Of a DNA stretch of 64,000 nt, positions 45,801 through 57,800 are shown piece after piece. The notes beneath the pieces are model-generated. The model was not told the DNA's origin. It did not search any database and saw nothing but the letters and a program-made list of their open reading frames with translations. Location of the stretch: assembly GCA_029964075.1 (NCBI GenBank), contig CM057136.1:2480001-2544000 (forward strand), written 5' to 3'. Numbering within the stretch: position 1 is the stretch's first letter; every line of letters starts with the position of its first letter. The stretch comes from Patiria pectinifera (taxonomy: Eukaryota > Echinodermata > Asteroidea > Valvatida > Asterinidae). Position numbers and translations under genes: made by a program.

Positions 45801-48800
45801 TCCGCCCCAGTGCTAACTTTATTTCCAACCTCGTTTCCAATAGTAAGCCCTGGATAGAAACTTTCTGCCTGTATCCTGATTCGATACTGCAATTGGCTAG
45901 TAATGCATTTATATCGTGTACTTGGTGTAGTTATTTCCAACGTGCATTACGTGTTTTCACGATCATTGTAATTATAACGTCCACGCCTTCTCAAAAATAC
46001 TCCTTCCCTGTCCAATTTGCTCATATTAATATGAAATGTGATACTGCATATTGGCGGGATAAGATTGTAACATTTTAACTTTGGAAACAATCGTGTCTTC
46101 ATAACTCACAGCACGACGAATTGATTCTGTTTTTACCCCAAACACCGCATACAAAAACAAATGCTAATGTACCGCATAGGCAGGCGCCAGACTATTCATC
46201 GTTTGCATACGTGTTCAAAAATTATCCCATACCAGGGTGAAAGAGCAGGTAGTGGTGGGCGGGTACTGCTAGCCTGGTATGGAAGGGTGTGGCTGGGTGG
46301 GTGTGGCAGGATGTGCCAGTGTTCTGGTATAGTAAAATAAAGCAGGTGTTATCAGGGTGTGGCCGGGTGTGGCAGGGTGTGGCCAACACTGATTGAGTAA
46401 GCGTTACACTTCTGACCTTTATTCTCCACATAATCAGCAGCTGCACAGGTAGCCATTCCAGCAAGACGATTGAGCTTAGAGGCGTCTCCGTCTGACAATG
46501 ACAGCTTTGCTGCACGGCCCTCATAGTGCAGGGAACCAGCTGGCTGGTCCCCATCAGTGTGTGCACTGCCGTCGTGTGGCTCGTCCCAGGCTTCCAACAC
46601 CAGTAACTTCACTGGGATGAAAAAAATTGACAGCTGTTAATGGAAATCAGTTTGATACGAGATATGAGATTGATATCCAAATAGTTTCAAGCATGGAGTT
46701 TACATTCAGTTCAGCTTTACTGATACAAAAGACAGTTCAAAACATCTGCTTTGTCTCCATATTAACATTGGGGAGAATATTTGGCCTTTAACTTGGAGGG
46801 ATCACACACAATGTAGGTCCATACGCAAAAAGAACTTCAAATATATGAAGTGAGACTTGGGGTGTTACAGATTAAATGTACACGTATATCTCAATTTGGT
46901 CTTGATATTCGGGACATTCCAGAGGCGATGCAAAAACCGAAGCCCAAACGAATCCGTGGTCTGCAAAACCCTCTCAGCTTTGTGTGAGTTTGACTCTATT
47001 CAAATGATACCAACGGCAACTTTCATGCAGCCACTGAGCATAGAAATTTTGTAAGCACAACAAAATTTTGCTCATCAATAAAGTGATGTGATGTACTTTG
47101 ATTTTGTTCTCAGCTGAATATTGGTTAGTGCTTAAATAACTATACAGTCAGTCATCTGTCTGTCCTTTCCACTTTTGCAATTTATGAATACAAATATGAA
47201 ATCATCAAACTGAAATTCAAGGAAATTGCGATACCTCCCGGCCACTCATTGCTGACGAGTTTCCCCAGTGTTCTTAGAAATCCCATCAAGCGTGCACTCA
47301 TAGTCCGGTCAGCACATCTGCAGATACCAAAACAATTTCACAAACAAATTATTTAAACAAAAAAAATTAATACGGACGCTCTACCCATGCTTTTCAACAT
47401 ATTCAATTGTTTTTCTTCTACCGAAATTTCAATGTCATGTTACTCCAAAAAATTTTTTTGCTATTTTGTACGTTCTCAACCCTCTAAAAAATATGGGTTG
47501 TTTTTGCGCCCCCGACTCACAAAAGATATTGCTGATGTGCCCTAACGTGGTGCACTTTGATTTTGTCTCCTCCAGCGCACTGCTAAAGAAAAATTTTACC
47601 TGAAATTTCACAGAAAGTGAAATTTCATCCAGCTTTTAACATTTCTGTTCATAAATCATGAGTTCATCTACCTGTTACAAGGTTAGCAGAGAAAATTGAT
47701 TTTTGGCGTGATTTTCCGATTTTATTTTGAAATGCACGGTGAACCCTTTGAAAATGCCCCAAAAATAAAAGAACAACATTTTGACGAACTTCTAGTTGGG
47801 TATGTAAGTAGAGATAATACTGGTTTATAAGAATTTATCAACTTTAAAGAGATGTTTAAATGTCAACTTGGGATTTTCCGAAATCAATTCAAGTGCACTA
47901 CGTTAGGGAACACTCGGCCGATTCTGTGCCCACTTTCCGGACGCCACCGCTTTTGAAATTCTGACTAAATTTCATGACACGGAAATTGGTCACAAAGGTT
48001 CAACAACAAGCATTAAAGGTAAAAGTACCAGTATTTAAAGGGAATATACATCATTTGCTTTTGCTGTAATTTTCAGAAATGGATGGAATTGGGGGGTTGG
48101 AAATATATAGCAAATATAGTTACATGTACACTGACTTTTTTGAGGTTTTGGGTTCAAAAATGCTATGAAAACCAAGAAAAACAATCATTTTCCTGTAGTC
48201 TGGTTCCCTGACTCCATATAAGAAGAAACAGAGCAGTTTACATACATTGGGGAATTGTAAGGTCAGGGAACCAGTCTAGCTGGCTTGTACCCGTTCATAG
48301 GTGTGTAATCGATTGCAAACAAGTGCGATGGTCAATCTTGGGGCCAGTATTTGAAAAAAAAAGCCATTTTTTTCCAACGCTGGTCGGCCGACCAGCGTTG
48401 GAAATTGATACAAAAATACCACTTTTCTTGAAAATGACAGTATACCAGGTGCCATGATTTTACAGGATGCTTTACACTGTCATTCACTAACAGTCCAGCA
48501 AGGTATTTCAAAATGATTTGGTAGTTTTATTTTTTGATGATTGCAAATGTTGTATTTTCCCTTTAACTGAATGAATTTGAAGTTTGTGAACAAAGAGGTT
48601 TGGCAACACTGCGTGAGGAAAGTCGGGGGAAACGTCGAAGAGCGCCACGTTAGGGAACACTACTATACTCCTGTACTATTGTTAGGCCTCAAATAATGTA
48701 CAGTAGTTATTCCATACCTACAAGTAAACCTAAACTTCAAAAGTAAAAAATTTCTCTATTGCTAGAATTGCTAGCCTTTGAAATCAAGATCTGTTTTTGG

Positions 48801-51800
48801 GCTGAAACTCAAAAAATGCACGGGGACATCAACTTTATGATGGCCGAGGTTTCGTAAAAGCTCCAACTTACCTGCTGTCCAAGGCAAAGCCCTTCATGTG
48901 AGCTGTGCAATCCACACAGCTTCGGTCTTCAACCCCACACCAGGCAGCTGATCGCTCCTCATTCTCAAAAGCTATCAGAGATCCCGGGTACTGGACCAAC
49001 CTAGCGGACGATGAAATCCGCAAAAAGATCACACTGTCACTTAAAGGCAATGTATACAGTTTACAACATTCAAACAGAAAACTGCCAAATGATAATGAAA
49101 CAAGCTCGATATGAAATACATGTACCCTATCTTGGAAGCGTTGACACGACGCACACGCGCGCGTGGTTGCTATAATTCGTTGGATCGGTGCGCCACATCG
49201 CGTAGCTGCAATCAACTCAGTAAGAATGTGTCTTGGACGCTGAATTCAAGCCCAATTCAAAACATGATTCAGCAACTTTTGATTTGAAATCGAGACCCTA
49301 GAATGTTGTTTTTTTCTCGAAATATACAGCTGAAGCTGAGCTGAAACTTAATTAGGTTAGTTGTTCAGCACCCTTCTTTAGATTTTGAGCACTTTTGTTG
49401 CTTCAAACGAACAAAACGCACAAATTACAAATGATGGACTGTATCTTTAATCTCTTGTGTTTGATTTTCTTGGTTGAGGGGGGGGGCACTGGGGGGCATA
49501 GTGGGGCATTTGAGAGGCATACATGTTTTTGTCAACGTGCGCAATGGACAGTGCTTGAGGATCGACCAATCACCAACCTCGCAAAGTCTGTGGTGTCGTT
49601 GCGCGTGATTGGCAGATGGAGTTTACCCACGATACTCTCAGCGTCGGCAGCGTCAGGAGGGAAGATTTCCCCACTGGATAATGACACATCAGCCGCACAG
49701 ATCGGCGTCTTGGGAGGGTCTAAACAGAAGTAGAACAAGGGGGTAAACACCACGAGTCAACGAAGAGACTCCAAAGATAATAACACTTCAGAGAAAGGTG
49801 CGAAATCCAAGTCCTTTCGAGGCATAAATGAATAAACTATCAAGCTTTTGAGGCACATATTTTGCCTTAGTTAAAGGTAGAGTAGATCTTTTGCAGCTAT
49901 CCAAGAAGTAACTGACCAAATTATTGTTAAAAAGCTTACTTGGTTTAAAGAAACTAGTAATGGCTTTTTAAAACTCCCTGTGAAATTATTCCTTCTGGCA
50001 TACTGTCATTTTGAAGAAAACAATAAAAGAAGGTCTTTCCAATGACGAGTCAAGAGACGCATATTTGGAAATTTCCATTAGTAGCCGTTTTGTAATTCGG
50101 CAAAACTGTGAATGGGTAAGCGAAGGCTAAACAATTTGTAGAATTAAAGCTGCAGTGGTAACGTGATGGAAATACGTAATCAGTCTAATTCACAAGTGAA
50201 GTCAGTGAGATAGGTAACCAGTCTAACTGACGAGTGACAGACAGCAGTGGCATTGGAAAGGGGGGCCCTGGGGGAAACGTGCCATAAATACCAGTGCGCA
50301 CCCCCCCCCAAAAAAAAACCCTCAAAATTTGCCACTTGCCATGAGTTCTTTGTTTTAGCAATTAAAGGGAATATACAACATTTGCAAACATCAAAAAATA
50401 AAACTACCAAGTTTGTACAAAATACCCTACTAGGATGTTGGTAAATGACAGTCTTAAGCATCCTGCAAAATTATGGCACCTGGTGTCAAGTCATTTTCAA
50501 GAAAATGGTATTTTTGTAAACATTTCCAACGGTGGTCGGCCGACCACCGTTGGAAAAACCTAGTTTTCAACTACTGCTCCAAATTTACAATTTTTTCCGC
50601 CCAAATTTTGTTTGCTATTGGTTACATGTTCATGAATGGGTGCAGGCCAGCTAGGCTGGTTCCCTTACCAAGGTTACAATTTTCCGACATTCTATAAATT
50701 GATCCATTTTATCTTTAGTGGAGTCAGGGAACCAGACTACTTAAACAATTTTTGTTTTTCTTGGTTTTTCAAGCATTTTCAAACACAAAACTTCAAAAAT
50801 GTCACTTAAACAATATTTGATCTATTATACTAACCCCTTAAATAGTTCATTTCTGAAAATTACAGCAAAAGCCAATGATGTACATTCCCTTTAAACAAGA
50901 GGAAAAATGTAGATGACAAGTTTTGACTTGATTCCGATGCCCTTAACCCTAGGGATTTTAAAATCTGAATAAACCGACGAGAAAGAGCGCCCTCTAACTG
51001 ATGCACACCCCTAATACAAAGAGGACTATAGGCTGGCCTCTCTGGGACCAGCCAAAGCGAGCTTAGAGTGATGCAACACAGCATCCAATCAAGCCAAACC
51101 TACCGTAGGCAGCATCGATGCTGTTCCAAGCAAGCTGACTGACTTGATCCTGGCTGAGCGAGGCTGTCTGGTCGGCTGTGAACAGCGGACCCTCTTCCTC
51201 CGCGCCTTGGATGCGGATCTCAAGACGCTGATCAAACAGGACGATCCCGATGTCTTGGTTGCTGATCTGAAGAAAAACAAAACAAAACAAAAACAAATAC
51301 GTTTAATAATAGTGCAAAACACATAAATAAGACGCACAAATTCTTAATATGGACTGTGTGCACGAATAGTCAATTGTGTTTTTTTTTTTACCACTTTAGA
51401 AAGCTCTTTTGGGGGGACACACCACATGCACACGCACAGTCGTGTTTAACATAACTCCCGAGGACAAGCCATTGTCTTTTCCTTTGTCCCTTTAATATTA
51501 TAACACTCTCCCATAGATTTAGCACAAACGCATGATCGAGGGCCGTTTTCAACAAAAGATGAACGATCGACGTCAACAAAGAATCTGATCGACGTCAACA
51601 AAGAATCTGTTGTTCTCCCTTTGTCTGTCAGTCCTCAGGGGTACATGTACAACCTGTACGTATTGTACGCTCACGAGCTAAATTACTAGAGCACTGACTC
51701 ATGCACAAAGTGATGCCTGCTGGGCACATCCATGTTTGTGCACAAACCTATGGAAAACTTGAAATTTTGTACGGCTTTTGTACGGCTATTTGCATATCTG

Positions 51801-54800
51801 CATTTGTATTCTATACAGGTGTGTTACCGAAATGCACGATCAGCAAATGAGCGTTTCATTTTGCTCTACGCAAAGAGCGCAACGCGTCATGACGCGCTTA
51901 AGTTGTTTACGTACGTTCTACTAGTACTATCACGTTGCATTTAGAGTACACTTTCAAAATTCAATCCATGTAATTTCATTATGTTCTACAAACACGCACA
52001 TGAATTCAATTTCAAATCAAAAGTTACTGAATCATGTTTTGAATTGTTTTGAATTGCAGCTATACGCGACATCGCGCACTGATCAGACAAATTATAGCAA
52101 CCGCGCGCGCGTGTACGTCGTGCCAATGCTTGCGCGCACTTTGCCGAATAACAAAACGAACTACTAGTTTAAATTTTTCTACGGTGCGTCTTAAGACGCA
52201 CCGTTGGAAAGGCCTTCTTTCGTTGATTACTTCAAAATGACAGCTTCCCAGAAAGAATAATTTCACAGGGAGTTTAGTTCCCTTACTATCTTCCAACCAA
52301 GTTTGTTTTTCAGCAATAATTACGCCAGTTACTTTTCGGATGGCTGCAAATGATGGACTATAGCTTTAAAACCATCTTTATTGAGGTAACCCATCCAGCA
52401 AAAGCTGATCATGTGGGGCCCTCACACTAAATAAAAATACATCAAGACAAAGATGTAAACAAAGACAAGACCTTGACAATAAGAACAACAATGAGTTACT
52501 AAAAACAAGTCATCTTGAGAACAATTAATTAAGAAGTAAATCTTGAATGACTACACTGCACTGAAACTGACAACCCCCATCCAAGGTGATCATATTGTTT
52601 AAAAGCATAACAAAAAGATGAGACAAAAATGGAGTAATAATTAGAAAGGATAAAAGTGCACATGCAATTCCATGCAATTAAATTTTTCTTAATGCTATCA
52701 AAATCATTGAAAATGCACCTTTGTGTCCCATTTAACCTTATTTTCAGTTTTCTCGTAGTAATTTTGAAGGGCCTTTTGGTGTCTTTTTGGTTATTATGCT
52801 AAAACGAATTTCCATATTCATGAGCAAACCTGTGATGTCATTCCGGGCAGAAACCTGATAGAATTTTGGATACATGTATTTCGCTGTCATAAATTTTCTT
52901 TTCTTTGGTGATTCATTGGTAGTGTAAGGCAATCAGCGACCCTTGGACTCTGTTGGATTTAGCAGGGTGGTACATAGTCATGAGTGAACCTCAAATTGAT
53001 TTTTCTTTACACAGCTCCTATATCTGGCCTAGTAGTAAACCGAAAATAGTCACGTTTTGATGAAATTCGAATTCAAGTCTAATGAAGTGGAAATTTATGC
53101 ACTAAAAATATACACTGCAGTCTGAAATCAGAATTGGAGTTAAAGCTACAGTCCATCATTTGCAGCTATCCCAAAAGTTACGGTGCATCTAATTTCCGTT
53201 CGTAGTTCATTTTCTTACTCGGCATCTTACGATGCACAGTACGGGCACGTGTTTGCTATTATTTGTAGGATCGCGTAGCTGCAATTAGCTCAGTGACAAC
53301 GTGTCGCGGACACTGAATTCAGGCCCAGCTCAAAACATGATTCAGCAACTTTTGATTTGAAATCGAGATCCTAGAATGCTGTTTTTCTCGAAATATGAAG
53401 CTGAGCTGAAACTTCGTCAGGTTAGTTGTTCAGCACGCTTCTTTATATTTTGAGCATTTCTGTTGCTTCAAACGAAAAAATGCACAAATTACAAATGATG
53501 GACTGTACCTTTAAGTTATTACTCCAGCGCTATCAAGGTGCATGCATTTGCACAAAGGAACGTAATAACGCACACGCTTCAGCACTTATTGCATAAGGCC
53601 GTGTTCTAAATATACAGGTAGTAATGAAACGAGGTACCGGTACAAGGGCCAGTGTTAAAGAAATTCAAACAATGGTTGAAGCAGTCTCACAAAGACCTCG
53701 CACCGCATGGGCTCCATTTCACCTTCCTGGCCTAGTTGGTGAGAAAAAAAAAATTGATTTTGTGTAGATGAAGAGAGGTATATTGTAATTGTGATTGGCA
53801 TAGTTACGTCACGTGTGCCCGGGTGGAAAGGATTGCGGAGTGTTTCTTAAGGGTTTTGAAACACTTGCCACCGATGTTGTCAGTGGCAACTGGGGGAAAA
53901 TCAATTTTTTTATGTAGACGGAGAGAAAAGAGGCAATCGGGATTGGCACAGTTATACCGGATGCAATGATTTTGGCATACTAAAAGGATCGGAGGACATG
54001 CAGAATGTTGCCAGAGTGTGCCGTTTCTTCATGGTTTAAACATTCCTGCAAGAAAGCAAGCTTGCTGAAGACCACCGCATAAATCGCTATCTTTGACACA
54101 GGAAAAGCTTTGTCTTTTGATTTTGTGAGACACTTCTAAACAGGTAAACTGTCGCTCGCAACACTGTGGAAGATCCTGTGCATAGCAGAATTTTTAAAAC
54201 ACGATCTGAGGCTTTTATAGTGGGCTTGTACCCTTCGCCGACGTATTTTATAATCATTGTATGTACATGTACTCAGTGTCGTCTGAGGGATTGCGAGTAA
54301 AAAAAAAGTCACAACACTGCATAAACTAACATAGTCGGGCTCGAACCTACCGGTACAATCTCCTGCTTATACATGTACTAGTGCAGACGTCTTTACCACG
54401 CGACCACTGAGTTTTCAATAACATTCTCAGTCACTGCATTTCAGACGCTGCTCGCTTTCCACTGATGGTGCGAGTTTGTATGCCCTCTCTTACTAGTCAC
54501 TTGACTCTCTCCTCCAGAAGATTTTCTGCCTGAATCGATCAAGTTTGTCACCCTCGTCATCTACAAGATGTTGATCATCCAAGGTTTGGCGGTTTTCCTC
54601 CTTGTGGGTCCAGTGATCGTTGTCTCACAGTCCTGTGGCTCGAATACTGACGACTGCCCAGCCTCTTGGATGACTTGGAATGGTAACTGCTATCATTTCA
54701 CTTCTGCCGGGTACACCTGGGACGGTGGACATACACACTGCGGGGCCATTGGTGGCACCATGGCTGTTCCCCAATCGCAGGCGGAGATTCAGTTCATGGG

Positions 54801-57800
54801 GAGCCAAAACATTGAACATCTATGGATCGCCTGTAAGGATTTGGACCGTAATGGCCAGCTAGAGTGTGACAATCATGCAGAGGGAGGCGCTTTCGTTAAC
54901 GGCTTGGGTAATCAAGATGGGGGAGGATATTGCATCACTCTCTACAAGGGCATGATATATGAATGGCACTACCACCCATGCACCGACACATATATCGTTG
55001 TTTGTGTTCGGCCTCCTCTACCGCTGTGTTTACAAACCACAACTGCTCCACTAACAACCACACCTGCTCTGCCGACAACCACACCTGCTCTGCCGACGAC
55101 CACACCTGATCCACCAACAACCACACCTGATCCACCAACAACCACACCTGATCCACCAACAACCACACCTGCTCTGCCAACAACCACACCTGCTCCGCCA
55201 ACAACCACACCTGATCCACCAACAACCACACCTGATCCACCAACAACCACACCTGCTCTGCCAACAACCACACCTGCTCTGCCGACAACCACACCTGCTC
55301 CCCCAACAACCACACCTGCTCTGCCGACAACTACACCTGCTCTGCCGACAACCACACCTGCTCCGCCGACAACCACACCCGCTCTGCCGACAACCACACC
55401 TGCTCTGCCAACAACCACACCTACTCTACCAACAACCACACCTGCTCTGCCAACAACCACGCCTGCTCTGCCAACAACCACACCTGCTCTGCCGACAACC
55501 ACACCTGCTGTGCCGACAACCACACCTACCAACAACCACACCTGCTCTACCAACGCCCACACCTACTCTACCAACATAAGCCCCAACACTCTCAACCGAT
55601 GCCTCATGGGTCACATCATCAGAGAGTTCCCTATCAAGACGACACCCAGATGTGCTGCAGCCTGTAACAGGATGTCTGCATGTCGCTCCTTCAACATCAA
55701 GACTACCGATCAAGGAAACAAACTGTGTCAGCTCAACGACGCTACTCATCTGGATGACCCAGCTACTTTTCAACCGACTGAAGCAGATTGCACCTACTAC
55801 TCTGATATCATCAAGTAGTCGCATGTACTGGCAAATCAGAATGCTCTCGGACTTACAAAACTGAACTTAAAGATTGAACAACCCTAACGGACAAAATAGT
55901 GGCGGCTATTGGACAGTTCACCAAACAGCGGACATGACTGAAAATGATCAGTTTGTCAAAGGTAGAGTAGAACATTTTTTCATTTGCAAATTTTTTTATT
56001 TTTTTTTGAAGCAACAGAAGTGCTCAAAATCTAAAGACAGGTACATGTACATAACGAATATCCTGATGAACTTTTAGCTCTGTGAATGCTGTATATATTC
56101 CAAGAAAACAATATTTTTTATGATCTCAATTTCAATTCAAAAGTTGCTGAGTCATGTTCAGCCGATTGCATGTCACGCACTGAACCGAGAAATAATAGCA
56201 ACAGCACGCAAGTGTGCGTCATGTCAACGGACTCGCCCAATTTCACGGATTCACTCAATTACAAATTAAAACGAATCTCAGCACTTGACAGTTTGTCCTG
56301 AACGAGTGGTTTCTTTTTGAGCTTTTAGGGAGACCGCTAATTCCAGCGAACGCAGAGCATTAGGCGACACCGCTTGGCATTTTGCGGTGTTTTTACTTTG
56401 ACAACAATTTTCATTTAATTATACAGCAAACGTTAAACACAAAGTAAAAGCACAAACGGGATATTTATTTTGACGATAATCTGACGCATTTTTGATATTT
56501 TCGATATCATTCCTCAATATTGAAAATTTTGATATTTTCGATATGATTTAAAAATTGCTATCGGTGATAACGATATCAAAATAATATTGAATAATCAAGT
56601 AATATCGATATATCGACGGTGCTTAGTATACAGTGTTTAGTATTGAATTTACATCACCCCGATGCAAATTCCATCTAGATTAAATGTGGCACTTACACAA
56701 GGACCAGAAAGCCTTGATATTCAGGCAAATTACAGCAATTTCAGATGATTTACTGCTTATCTGCTTAGAAAAAAAGGGGTTTGGGGGCATATTTATTTCG
56801 AATTTTAAGAATAGTATTACTGTATGGTACATGTGCATATGTAATTATGTATAAAATGGTAATTTGACTTTTGTAATCGTAAAGTTAACAGTTAGATGTA
56901 AATAATTTTTTAAAAAGTTTGTGTACAGGGTGAGTCAGAACGATCTGGACCCAAATTTTTGGAAATATTGAAATATATGTAGCAATACCAGCCTTTATGT
57001 TAAAGGCTGGTATTTTGGACATATTTGGTGAAAGTTTCATGAATATATCCATTGTACCATTTTGAAGAAAAGCGCTAGCAAAAAAAACACGCTAAAAACC
57101 ACTCTGACCACGGCTCCATGGTTCAACAAATTTATTGAAATCGTGTACTGCATTTTAAAGAAATAATGCAGTCTCACAGTACACGATTTCAATAAATCAT
57201 ACTATTAATCAGCAAAAAAAATAAATTTATTATTTATTAATAAGTTTAACGTTAATCCATTTGTGTCTGTTTTATTCACTGTTATTAGATCTGTTTTTTT
57301 AAAACATGGACAAGATTGCCTCAGGATACATGTACATGTATCTTATACAAATAATGAATGTTTAATAATGAACATTTATTCCCATTCATAAATACCTTTT
57401 CGGTCAAAAAATCAAAACAAGTCAAAAACTAGACATTGCTAACTATTTTGCTTAACAATTTTACGTCATGTTGTATCAAACACCCCTCTGACTATAATAT
57501 GGAATATCCCTCTACAATTCCATACCTTATAAGGAGATTGACGCACGTCCTGCGTACTGCACGACATCACGCAGAATGCACCTGGGACGTTGCGTTGTGA
57601 ATTTAGGACTATAAAATACTGACTCACTGGTAGTATTGCGCATGCCTACGTTAGTATTATGAACGTTCAACCAATGAAACGGTAAGAGGCACTGGATATT
57701 TAGGAGCCAATTTCATTGAGGTTGGAAAACTGTTTAACAGTTCGACAAGTTCATCATATTTGTATTAATATTGCCACGTGACGGGCTCTCGACCAATAGG

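Noticed and set aside
45212..45940. 242-codon and 157-codon Pro/His-rich frames
   Set aside because: Produced by the 19-bp GC-rich minisatellite; they sit inside an intron and lack splice or domain support.
54935..55824. Long minus-strand frames opposite the lectin gene
   Set aside because: Translations of the 21-bp stalk repeat in the wrong strand (VVVGRAG repeats). The plus strand has a signal peptide, lectin and PAN-like domains.
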